DNA of 24,583 nucleotides from CAZFQG01 sp964520785 (GTDB lineage Bacteria > Planctomycetota > Planctomycetia > Pirellulales > Thermoguttaceae), in the NCBI GenBank assembly GCA_964520785.1, contig CAZFQG010000092.1, forward strand, positions 1 to 24,583, read 5' to 3'. The notes under the pieces are model-generated. The model saw only the letters and a list, made by a program, of their open reading frames with translations. It was not told the origin of the DNA and made no database searches. A program made the position numbers and the translations under genes. Below, piece by piece: positions 7,322 to 15,147 of this stretch (its first letter is position 1; each line of letters opens with the position of its first letter).

Positions 7322-9835
7322 ATGAACCACGTTGCTCGACCCCGGTTCGGCTTGCGTCTCGCAAGCCGTCTGCTCAAGGGGCTTCTACTTCGCGTGACGG
7401 TCCTTACGGCGGTTTTTCTCTCACTAAAGGCGAGTTGTCTTGCCCAGGAAACGGCGGAAGGAGGGAGTCTTTCGCCCGCGAGGATTCACTTGGGGGCACC
7501 GTCGGAGAAATCGGCCGATGCCGCGGCAACCGGCGAGCCGGAGTCGGCGGATTCTACCGCGGAGGCTCCGGGACGGGGTTCTTCCGAGGAACGGTCCGAG
7601 GCACGGAGACCAAAGACCCTTTCGACGAATCAGGAAGATCAGGAAGAGGGAAACGCAGAGACTCCGGAAAAAGAACCCCAGGCGGAGAAAACCGAGGGTG
7701 TTCCAGAGGGCGCCGAAAACGAGGATGGCGGGCCGAAGTCCACGGAAGACCCGACCGAGCCGACCGAGCCGACCGAGCCGACCGAGGAAGAGACTCGTTC
7801 CGAATCGCCTTCTCGTCCCACTTCGGGTACCGGCGCCCACCCATTGGCGGAAGGAATCGTCGCCTTGTTGGCGGAGGAAATCACCAACGGTTTCAAGCAA
7901 CGGAAGATCGAATCCAACTTCGCCCGATTCCGCGCGTATGCCGGTGCTAAGCTGAACGCGACGGCCGGCCCGCACACCGGTTCCGAGATCACGGGGAACT
8001 GCCGGTTGCGTTGGTACGATCATTTGTTGCGGAATCCGCTGGAGGCGCCGGTCCAGGCGGAGGCGTTCACGCGAGTCCTCCACGAGGCGGCTCGGTGCGA
8101 TCATGAAGGGCTCGACGCGGTCGTCGCCATCGCGACGGACCGGTTGGATCTGAAGGGAGATAAGGCGCGGACGCTTCCGTCTCCGAAGACCCCGGCCGAG
8201 GCGCTGGACCAAGTCGAACGATCTCTTATCGAGGCGAACGCGGCCTATGCCGCGGCTTTGGCTCCGCTATCCCGGAGAGAGATCGGCGAGCTGACGAAAA
8301 GCCTTTACCAGGCCCTGACGGGACAAGGCACGGTCGGGCATACTTTTTCGGATCGGAGTAGTGCCCGGCGAATGGTGGATCTTCTGGAGAAGATGGACCG
8401 TGGCGCCGTCATGGCCGGAGCGCGTGCTCTGGTTCCCCTGACCGACAAAGTTCTTCTGGACCAACTCGCCGATCTGTCCGTGGACGGGAGCCTCTCGGTG
8501 AAGGGCGTGACCGGAACGGTCGTGGGTCTTTTGCGGACACCTTGTGGAGACATCGTCATCGGCGGACGCGGCGACAACACGTACCAATTGGACGAAATCC
8601 CCAATCTCGCGGCGGTGATCGATCTGGGCGGGGACGACACGTATATCGACGGAGTCTGCAACTATCACCGTCCGGTCCTCGTGATCTTGGACCTGGACGG
8701 GAACGACACCTACCGCGCAAGCAAACCGGGCGTTCAGGGTGGAGCGAATCTCGGGTTTTCCCTCTTGGTTGACCGGGCCGGTGATGATGTCTACCAAGCG
8801 AAGGACCTGGCGCAGGGTTCCTGTGTCGGTGGAGTGGGAATCCTGGTGGATCACGGAGGCAACGACGCGTACCTCGGGGTCCGCCGCGTCCAAGGTCAGG
8901 CGATCGGGGGAATCGGCATGCTGATCGACCGCGACGGCAACGACCGTTACCACGCGGCGATGTGGGCGCAGGGTTTCGGCGGTCCGCTCGGCTTCGGGCT
9001 TCTCGAGGACTCCGACGGCCACGACCGCTATTACGCCGGCGGACTCTACCCCGATTCTTACGAAGAGACGCCCGGATATGAAGGCTGGGCTCAAGGAGTC
9101 GGCGCGGGAATCCGTCAGGTGGCCAACGGCGGGATCGGCGTTCTGCTCGACGGCGGCGGGGACGACGTGTACGAGTTCGACTACCTTTCTCACGGCGGTG
9201 GGTATTGGTTGGGCATGGGTTTCGCGAGGGACTTCGACGGAAATGACAAGCGGCTCGGCGCGACGCGAACCGCCTACAACGGCGGTCCGCGGACGGAACG
9301 GCGTTTCCAGCGGTTTGGGAACGGCTGGGGCTGCCATTACGCCCTCGGATTCTGCTTCGATGATCGCGGTGACGACATTTACGACGGGACGATCATGGGA
9401 ACGGGCTTCGGTTGGGACGTGGGAATCGGCGTCCTCGTCGATTTCGAGGGGAATGACCAATACCTGGCGACCGGTGGCGGAACCCAGGGGAACGGCGCCC
9501 AGGCCGGCATGGGAATCCTGTTCGACTACGCCGGAGACGATGTCTACCGCGGCAACGGCCAAGGCCGCGCCTCCTCTTCCATTTCTTATCATGATCTGCC
9601 ACAGTGCGGTGGAAACTTCAGCTTCGTCATCGACTACGGGGGAACCGATCGCTACGGGTCCGGCGCCAGGAATAACAGCTACAACATGCGCGGAAGCGCC
9701 GGCGGGTTCCTGATCGACCGACCGAAGGCGTCGGAACTCGAAGAGACGCAAAGCCAAACGGCGGAGGAGACCACTGACGAAAAGCCCAAGGTGCGGCAAG
9801 GGGCGACGAGAAACGCCACGAGGCGCCGCTCCTAG
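7322..9835 (+). CDS. Secreted Gly/Asp-repeat solenoid protein of unknown function
   Basis: An 837-residue exported protein. A basic N-terminus and hydrophobic segment (about 18-37) end in a signal-peptidase-like CLA-Q site near 41. Residues about 43-170 are acidic, low-complexity linker with four PTE triplets. Residues about 174-400 are predominantly helical and unrecognised. From about 410 to 780 there are some 13 copies of a G[DN]DxY unit, with Tyr at 421, 441, 464, 491, 517, 543, 570, 617, 687, 714, 742 and 778 and one degenerate copy (DGNDKR, 639-644). The basic spacing is 26-28 residues and intervening segments are rich in QGxGxGGIGxLxD. This resembles an Asp/Gly-rich beta-solenoid, possibly Ca-binding in the manner of RTX repeats, but the period is not that of the RTX nonapeptide. 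The start is supported by AGGAG seven bases upstream. The next gene follows after 39 bases. Function is unknown; surface structure or adhesion is an inference. Confidence 0.8.
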   Translation: MNHVARPRFGLRLASRLLKGLLLRVTVLTAVFLSLKASCLAQETAEGGSLSPARIHLGAPSEKSADAAATGEPESADSTAEAPGRGSSEERSEARRPKTLSTNQEDQEEGNAETPEKEPQAEKTEGVPEGAENEDGGPKSTEDPTEPTEPTEPTEEETRSESPSRPTSGTGAHPLAEGIVALLAEEITNGFKQRKIESNFARFRAYAGAKLNATAGPHTGSEITGNCRLRWYDHLLRNPLEAPVQAEAFTRVLHEAARCDHEGLDAVVAIATDRLDLKGDKARTLPSPKTPAEALDQVERSLIEANAAYAAALAPLSRREIGELTKSLYQALTGQGTVGHTFSDRSSARRMVDLLEKMDRGAVMAGARALVPLTDKVLLDQLADLSVDGSLSVKGVTGTVVGLLRTPCGDIVIGGRGDNTYQLDEIPNLAAVIDLGGDDTYIDGVCNYHRPVLVILDLDGNDTYRASKPGVQGGANLGFSLLVDRAGDDVYQAKDLAQGSCVGGVGILVDHGGNDAYLGVRRVQGQAIGGIGMLIDRDGNDRYHAAMWAQGFGGPLGFGLLEDSDGHDRYYAGGLYPDSYEETPGYEGWAQGVGAGIRQVANGGIGVLLDGGGDDVYEFDYLSHGGGYWLGMGFARDFDGNDKRLGATRTAYNGGPRTERRFQRFGNGWGCHYALGFCFDDRGDDIYDGTIMGTGFGWDVGIGVLVDFEGNDQYLATGGGTQGNGAQAGMGILFDYAGDDVYRGNGQGRASSSISYHDLPQCGGNFSFVIDYGGTDRYGSGARNNSYNMRGSAGGFLIDRPKASELEETQSQTAEETTDEKPKVRQGATRNATRRRS
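7751..7786 (+). repeat. Four tandem 9-bp units (CCGACCGAG) in coding sequence
   Basis: Four perfect copies of CCGACCGAG encode Pro-Thr-Glu four times in the acidic linker of the solenoid protein. Gain or loss of a unit keeps the reading frame, so copy number could vary between strains with only the linker length changing. Confidence 0.9.
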
Positions 9836-9874
9836 AACCCATCGCAAGAAGAGCCGTTTCGGAGACTACATTCC

Positions 9875-11305
9875 ATGGCATATTACAATCGCGCGTTTTT
9901 CGTGATCCTCGTCGGTTCTTTCGCCGCGTGTGCGGGGTTCCACTTCGTCCAACCGGCCGCCGCTCGAGAAGGAACGGTATTGATCGACGAATACTTCGCC
10001 CCCGGCGACGAAGCGAATCAAGTCGATTACGAAAAGGAGGAAGCCGAATCGTCGGCCGGGGCGAAGATCATGACCCTCAATCCTCCGGGCCCCGCGGCCG
10101 CGGACAAGACGACCGATCCGAAGAAAGAAGGCGAGTCGGCCGAGATGATCCCGGTCGAGGAGAAGCCCAGCGCCGGCGCAAAGGAACACGGCGACTCGCG
10201 ATCCGGCGATCCTCCACGCGCGGAACCCGCCGACGTCCCGCTCACGCCCCTGTCGGAAGACCTGCTCCGGCTCCGCGCGGAGGTCCGCAACACCGTCGGA
10301 GAGTGTTTCCGTCACCGGCTCGATACCGAAAACTTCACCGCCGCCGATCTTCTGAATGTCTGCCTGGCCTACGGATGCGACGCCGAGGTCCGAGACATGA
10401 GCCGGGAGGGAAGGGGAGAGCCGGTCAACGCCTTCGTGTGCCTATGCTGGAATCTTCCGTCGGCCGGGTTCGAACTCCTCCGGCTCGATAACCGCGGGGA
10501 GATCATCCCTCGAGTCGGATACGGATACCAGCAATACCCGGGCCAATTCCTGGCGGTACTCGCGCTTGCCCGGGTCTCGGAGGAGTACCCGATCCGAGTG
10601 GGGAAGAAGTTGGGTAAGGTAAGCGACCTCGTCGAGTACGAAAAACGCTCTTGTCGGGCCGGAATGGACCAATCGATGAAACTCATCGGTCTCTTCCGAT
10701 ACGTGACGGACGACAAGCCGTGGAAGAACGATCTGGGAGAAACGTGGACCAAGGAGCGGTTGATCGAAGAGGAGTTGAACCGCGCGCAGATGTACCTGCC
10801 CAATGGCGGCCTGAACCACCTGATCGGCCTTTCCTACGCGCTCGATCGCCGTACGCGCCGCGACAAACCGATGACCGGGGAGTTCGGGCGAGCCAAGAAT
10901 TACATCCAGGAATACATCACCTACGCCGTCAAGCTTCAAGACGCCGATGGAAGCTGGCATCCCGGCTTCTTCGAGTACCAAGGAAAAGGAGGGTCCGTGG
11001 AATCGAGGCTCCGCTCGACCGGCTTTACGTTGGATTGGCTGGTCACCTGCCTCTCCGACGAGCAACTTCGTTCCGAACCGGTCACCAAGGCGGTAAAATA
11101 CGTCACGTCCGGCCTCAACCGGGTTCACGCCCAGCGGAGCGTCGATTTTACCAGCAGCCGGGCCATTCAAGGCCGAATGCACGCGATCCGAGCCCTCGTC
11201 GCCTACGACACGAGGGTCTTCCAGCCGTTCGACGAGCCGCCGCCGGAAACGGAAGAGCCCGGGCCGGATGACAAAACGGTGTTCCTTGCGCCGCCGAGCC
11301 GATAG
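9875..11305 (+). CDS. Secreted alpha/alpha-toroid protein with acidic linker, unknown function
   Basis: A 476-residue exported protein. Residues 1-30 are a signal peptide (hydrophobic core about 7-25, cleavage near PAAA-R). Residues about 40-125 are a charged, Pro/Ala/Glu-rich linker much like that of the preceding gene product. Residues about 130-440 are helical and suggest a terpenoid-cyclase-like toroid: GYGYQQYPGQFLAVLALA (215-232), NGGLNHLIGLSYAL (310-323), and LQDADGSWHPGFF (354-366), which resembles the QW motif of squalene cyclases. No catalytic DxDD is seen, so enzymatic activity is doubtful. It follows the solenoid gene by 39 bases with GGAG about 10 bases before the ATG, so the two are probably co-transcribed and may form a surface complex. 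It converges on the histidine kinase gene with a 55-base gap. Confidence 0.72.
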   Translation: MAYYNRAFFVILVGSFAACAGFHFVQPAAAREGTVLIDEYFAPGDEANQVDYEKEEAESSAGAKIMTLNPPGPAAADKTTDPKKEGESAEMIPVEEKPSAGAKEHGDSRSGDPPRAEPADVPLTPLSEDLLRLRAEVRNTVGECFRHRLDTENFTAADLLNVCLAYGCDAEVRDMSREGRGEPVNAFVCLCWNLPSAGFELLRLDNRGEIIPRVGYGYQQYPGQFLAVLALARVSEEYPIRVGKKLGKVSDLVEYEKRSCRAGMDQSMKLIGLFRYVTDDKPWKNDLGETWTKERLIEEELNRAQMYLPNGGLNHLIGLSYALDRRTRRDKPMTGEFGRAKNYIQEYITYAVKLQDADGSWHPGFFEYQGKGGSVESRLRSTGFTLDWLVTCLSDEQLRSEPVTKAVKYVTSGLNRVHAQRSVDFTSSRAIQGRMHAIRALVAYDTRVFQPFDEPPPETEEPGPDDKTVFLAPPSR

Positions 11306-11360
11306 AGCAAAATCCCGGAAAAAAATAAGGGGTGTCAGGGTCGCGGGTGTGGAACTTGGG

Positions 11361-12125
11361 CTAATCGCCGGCGGAAAGCCGCGGCGGAACGGGAAGGCGG
11401 ATGGCGAATTGGGTACCGCGGCCCGGTTCACTCTGGATGCTGACGGTGCCGCCGTGCGCTTCAATGATCTTTCGAGTCGTCGGCAACCCCAATCCGCTTC
11501 CTCCTCCCTTGGTCGAGAAAAAGGCGTCGAACACTTTGGCCTGGGTTTCCTCGTCCATACCGGGTCCGGTATCGATGACGTCAAGCCCGACTCCCTCGGG
11601 GGTCGGGTACGTCTTCAGGATAATCTGGCCCGGTTCTCCGTTGAGGGCTTGTTCGGCATTGATCAAGAGATTCAAGAGGGCGCCTTGAAAGGCCTCTCGG
11701 TCGAGAAGAACGGTCGGTAGATCACCGGTAAGGTAATCGACCAACTCGATGCCGACCTCGCGTGCCCGCGGCCGGAAGAACTCGACGGTCCGTTTAACCT
11801 GCTCGTTCAAGACGGTCGGCTCCTGACGAAGGCGGCGGACCTTAGCGAAGTTCAAGAAATCATCAAGCAGAGTTTGCAGCCGCTGACACTCGCGTTGGAC
11901 GGTTTCGATCTTGCGCAACGACCGGCGGATCTTGGCGTCGTCCTGTCCGGCGAAATCCTCCGCCAAAAGTTCCATATTCAGGCTAATCGTGGAAAGCGGA
12001 TTCTTGATTTCGTGCGCCAACCCGCCGGCGAGGCGCGCAATCTCGGTATATCGCTCCAACAACGCGCCGGAGTCGGACTTGGCGGAATGGAGATTCGGAT
12101 CGAACGCGGCCATGATCCACGTCAA
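11361..12125 (-). CDS. Soluble NtrB-like sensor histidine kinase
   Basis: Autophosphorylating kinase of a two-component system, 254 residues, with no membrane segment and almost no sensor domain. Motifs in order: H-box LAHEIKNPLS with H38 as phosphoacceptor, N-box NLLINAEQAL (152-161), G1 DTGPGMD (185-191), and G2 GGGSGLGL (207-214). The H-box and overall pattern are those of the NtrB/AtoS-type kinases that usually pair with sigma-54-dependent regulators; no response regulator is in the window. The gene starts 16 bases after the pnp stop on the same strand, so co-transcription with pnp is likely. The longest start is TTG at 12125; ATG at 12113, four codons in, is equally plausible, and neither has a clear Shine-Dalgarno sequence. 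With so little N-terminal sequence, the input signal probably comes from a partner protein. Confidence 0.88.
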   Translation of the reverse strand: MTWIMAAFDPNLHSAKSDSGALLERYTEIARLAGGLAHEIKNPLSTISLNMELLAEDFAGQDDAKIRRSLRKIETVQRECQRLQTLLDDFLNFAKVRRLRQEPTVLNEQVKRTVEFFRPRAREVGIELVDYLTGDLPTVLLDREAFQGALLNLLINAEQALNGEPGQIILKTYPTPEGVGLDVIDTGPGMDEETQAKVFDAFFSTKGGGSGLGLPTTRKIIEAHGGTVSIQSEPGRGTQFAIRLPVPPRLSAGD

Positions 12126-12141
12126 GGCGATGCTATACGTT

Positions 12142-14250
12142 CTACTCTTCGGTCTGGTCCTTGTTCAGCTCCTTCTTCGCGGCACGATGGCTGAGTTTGA
12201 CGCGATCCTGGTCATCCACGAGAATCACCTTCACGTCCAAGATATCACCCACTTTGCACACGTCGCCGACGCTGGAGACGTAAGAGTCGGAAAGTTCGCT
12301 AATATGACACAACCCGTCCTTGCCGGGGAGGATTTCGATGAAGGCGCCGAAGTCCTTGACGCTGATGACCTTCCCACGGTAGATTTTGCCCACTTCGACC
12401 GAAGCGGTCATCGCCTCGATTCTCGCCAGCGCTTCTTCGGCACGTCCGCCTTCGATGCTTGAAATGCAAACGACGCCGTCGTCGTCCACTTCGATCACCG
12501 TGCCGGTCTCTTCCTGGAGGGCTCGAATATTCTTGCCTCCGGGGCCGATCAGAAGGCCGATCTTGTCGGGATCGATCCGCGTCCGCAAAAGCCGCGGCGC
12601 CCAGTCGGAAATGGAATCGCGCGGTCGCGAGATTTCGGTGAGCATGTGCCGCAAAATCTCGATCCGTGTCTCCCGCGATTGGGCGAGCGTTTCACGGATG
12701 ATGTTCTCGCTGATGCCGGCGATCTTCAGATCGAGCTGGATGCCGGTAATCCCGTTTTGCGTGCCGGCGATCTTGAAATCCATGTCGCCGAAGTGGTCTT
12801 CGTCACCAAGGATGTCGGTCAGAAGAACGTACTTGTCGTCGGTCTCCTTGACCAGACCGATAGAGATACCGGCGACGGGATTCGAAATCGGCACTCCGGC
12901 CGCCATGAGGCCGAGGGTGGCGCCACAAACGGAGGCCATCGAACTGGAACCGTTCGATTCCAAGATGTCCGAAATGATCCGGATCGTATAGGGGAAGTCC
13001 TCCTCGGACGGCAGAACCGATTGAATACTCCGCTCCGCCAGCGCTCCATGCCCGATTTCGCGCCGGCCCGGTCCGCGAATCGGACGCACTTCGCCCACCG
13101 AAAACGACGGGAAGTAGTAATGCAGCATGAACTTCTGCGTGTATTCCTCGACGAGCCCGTCAACGCGCTGTTCATCTCGACCGGTTCCCAGCGTCACCGT
13201 AATGAACGCCTGGGTCTCGCCGCGCTGGAACAGGGCCGAGCCGTGGACCCGCGGGAGCAAGTCCACCTTGCATGCAATATCGCGAAGCTCCCTTGCGCCG
13301 CGGCCGTCCGGGCGGGTTCCCGAAAGAATCTGATCTCGGACGACTCTTCCCTCCAGAGAATGCCAGGCCTGGTTGAATCGCTCCAACTCAATCGCGCCTT
13401 CCGCGTCGGGGTCGGGAATGAACTCCGCGGTCGCCTCTTCCTTAGCCGCCTGGACCGCGTCGGCACGGGCCAGTTTGCCTTCCGTTCGCTTGGCCTCGTT
13501 CAATCTGTCATAATACTTCTCCGTAAGGGCCTCGTCAAGACCGTCCGGCTCGGGAATCTCGTACTCGGCCTTCTGGACCCCGGATTTTTCGGCCAAGGAC
13601 TTTTGCAGCGCGCAGATTTCCTTGATGTACTCATGGGCCTTCATGACGGCGTCGCCCATGAGGCCTTCCGGCATTTCTTCGGCGAATCCCTCGATCATCA
13701 GAACCGCCTCTTCGTTGCCGGAAACGATCAAATCCAGTTCGCTCTCCGCCAACTGGGAGTACGTTGGGAAGGGAATGAATTCTCCGTTGATGAATCCCAG
13801 GCGAACCGATGCCACCGGTCCGAGAAAGGGAAGAGGGGAGACGGCCAAGGCGGCCGATGACCCGTTCATCGCCAAGACGTCGCCGTCGTTCTCGCGGTCG
13901 CTCGACATCACGAACGACTGCACCTGCACCTCATCGTGAAACCACTCCGGAAAGAGCGGCCGAATGGGCCGGTCGATCAATCTCGACGTGAGCGTCTCCT
14001 TTTGGGTCGGCCGACCCTCACGCTTCAAAAAACCGCCGGGAAACTTCCCCGCGGCCGCCACCCGTTCACGATAGTCGCAAGTCAACGGGAAAAAGTCAAT
14101 TCCCGGTCTTGCCGGGCCGGTCGCCGCGGCGCAAAGCACCACGGTTTCACCGTATTGGACCACGCAACAGCCTGCCGCTTGCTTGGCGAGTTCTCCGGTT
14201 TCCATGGAGAGGACTTCCGCCCCAATCCGCTTTTCAACACGTACTTTCAA
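12142..14250 (-). CDS. pnp: Polyribonucleotide nucleotidyltransferase (PNPase)
   Basis: Phosphorolytic 3'-5' exoribonuclease of mRNA turnover, acting as a trimer in the cytoplasm and usually within the degradosome. All domains are present in 702 residues, the usual length: first RNase PH-like domain (1-145), helical linker (about 150-300), second RNase PH domain (about 310-545) with the phosphate-binding GPGRREIGHG (393-402) and NGSSSMAS (433-440), catalytic D485 and D491 in GDEDHFGDMDF, KH domain with IGPGG (568-572), and C-terminal S1 domain (about 620-690). The start is TTG at 14250: AAGGTGA lies about 6 bases upstream, and the upstream ATG at 14268 is in a frame that stops at once. It lies 191 bases downstream of rpsO, the classic arrangement, and is followed 16 bases later by the histidine kinase gene. 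Confidence 0.98.
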   Translation of the reverse strand: MKVRVEKRIGAEVLSMETGELAKQAAGCCVVQYGETVVLCAAATGPARPGIDFFPLTCDYRERVAAAGKFPGGFLKREGRPTQKETLTSRLIDRPIRPLFPEWFHDEVQVQSFVMSSDRENDGDVLAMNGSSAALAVSPLPFLGPVASVRLGFINGEFIPFPTYSQLAESELDLIVSGNEEAVLMIEGFAEEMPEGLMGDAVMKAHEYIKEICALQKSLAEKSGVQKAEYEIPEPDGLDEALTEKYYDRLNEAKRTEGKLARADAVQAAKEEATAEFIPDPDAEGAIELERFNQAWHSLEGRVVRDQILSGTRPDGRGARELRDIACKVDLLPRVHGSALFQRGETQAFITVTLGTGRDEQRVDGLVEEYTQKFMLHYYFPSFSVGEVRPIRGPGRREIGHGALAERSIQSVLPSEEDFPYTIRIISDILESNGSSSMASVCGATLGLMAAGVPISNPVAGISIGLVKETDDKYVLLTDILGDEDHFGDMDFKIAGTQNGITGIQLDLKIAGISENIIRETLAQSRETRIEILRHMLTEISRPRDSISDWAPRLLRTRIDPDKIGLLIGPGGKNIRALQEETGTVIEVDDDGVVCISSIEGGRAEEALARIEAMTASVEVGKIYRGKVISVKDFGAFIEILPGKDGLCHISELSDSYVSSVGDVCKVGDILDVKVILVDDQDRVKLSHRAAKKELNKDQTEE

Positions 14251-14441
14251 GACTCTTCACCTTCCAACATCTTACGAGGGAAAGTACGCGACCGCACTCG
14301 ACACTTCTCGAGAAGAAGAATGACTCAAAGACAACCTGCGCTCACCGAACCGACCAAAACCCCCCGGATGAACTCATGGAGCCCGATCGAATACGATCTT
14401 TGCGCAACGAAAGTGGGAAAGCACGCCCGGCGCGGCCGACG
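14251..14441 (-). other. rpsO-pnp spacer with a 12-bp palindrome
   Basis: In E. coli this spacer holds the pnp promoter and the RNase III site used for pnp autoregulation. Here it contains the perfect palindrome CTTCTCGAGAAG (14304-14315), 54 bases before the pnp start codon, which could be a protein-binding site. I do not see a long RNase III-type stem. Confidence 0.4.
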
Positions 14442-14711
14442 TTATTTACGGATGTCCAAACGACGAATCGTATCCAAATAGCGCTGCGGGTCCACCCTTT
14501 TGAGATAGTCCAACAGGCGGCGTCGCCGACTCACCAACATCAAGAGCCCGCGACGGCCGGCGAAATCCTTCTTATGAGTCCGCAAATGGCCCGTGAGTCC
14601 GTTGATCCGCGAGGTCAAAATGGCAATTTGAACCTCCGGCGAACCGGTATCGGTGTCGCTCTTCTTGAACTGTCCAATGAGTTCCGTCTTCCGCTCTTTC
14701 GTAATGGTCAT
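14442..14711 (-). CDS. rpsO: 30S ribosomal protein S15
   Basis: Small-subunit protein that binds 16S rRNA at the central-domain three-way junction during 30S assembly. The 89 residues from the ATG at 14711 match the normal S15 length; the family signature DTGSPEVQIAILT (residues about 20-32) and the C-terminal SRRRRLLDYLKR are clear. A TTG at 14723 would add four residues but sits only two bases from the GGAGG at 14730-14726, so the ATG is preferred, although its spacing of 14 bases is long. It heads the rpsO-pnp-histidine kinase unit. Many S15 proteins repress their own mRNA through a leader structure; such a structure is not obvious here. Confidence 0.97.
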   Translation of the reverse strand: MTITKERKTELIGQFKKSDTDTGSPEVQIAILTSRINGLTGHLRTHKKDFAGRRGLLMLVSRRRRLLDYLKRVDPQRYLDTIRRLDIRK

Positions 14712-15147
14712 TTGCTTCAGCAAATCCTCCCGACAACCGACACAGGGTGATTTCTTCCCACATTACCAAAAATAGAAAAACGCCAAATATGCCCAACTAG
14801 GCCTTTAATAATCCGAAACACAAACTGCGGCGTTCCCGGTAATGCGCGTTGAACCCCTTCGACTGCGATTACGACTTTACCTCTAAACCTAGACACAACT
14901 TTGAATAATTAATACTCGGTTGCGTTAGTTTATCACTGAGCTTTTTTTTTTCAACCCGGGTTACGAACCATTTTCTCGAAAAATGAACAACACGCCCCGG
15001 AGGACCCCCCATTCGGCTCGTAAGAGCCGGAAAATGTATACGAATTGAGGACCAAACGCGAACTCGTAGTCCCCAAAGGAGGGGTGCAACTTAATCGCCA
15101 TCGGCCTTGGAGTGCCCAAAAAAGACTTCGGCGAGGACTTTCGGTGC
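14712..15147. other. Intergenic region upstream of rpsO and downstream of comEC
   Basis: About 436 bp without a gene. On the minus strand it must hold the rpsO promoter; TTGGGC with TATTTT after 16 bases, about 80 bases upstream of the rpsO ATG, is one weak candidate. Other structure: a T-run of ten (14942-14951), the palindrome AACCCGGGTT (14953-14962), and a 6-bp hairpin CGGCTC-GTAA-GAGCCG (15014-15029), with a GNRA-type loop if read on the plus strand. None has the form of a proper terminator for comEC. Confidence 0.4.

Noticed and set aside
8267..9847. 526-codon minus-strand frame opposite the solenoid gene
   Set aside because: It mirrors the regular Gly/Asp repeats of the plus-strand gene; no motif, signal or start site of its own.
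12646..13860. 404-codon plus-strand frame opposite pnp
   Set aside because: pnp is certain, and the frame's product is typical antisense Arg/His/Leu-rich sequence.
15014..15029. Hairpin CGGCTC-GTAA-GAGCCG as a comEC terminator
   Set aside because: No T-run follows it on the minus strand, and it lies 120 bases beyond the stop; left as an unexplained hairpin.
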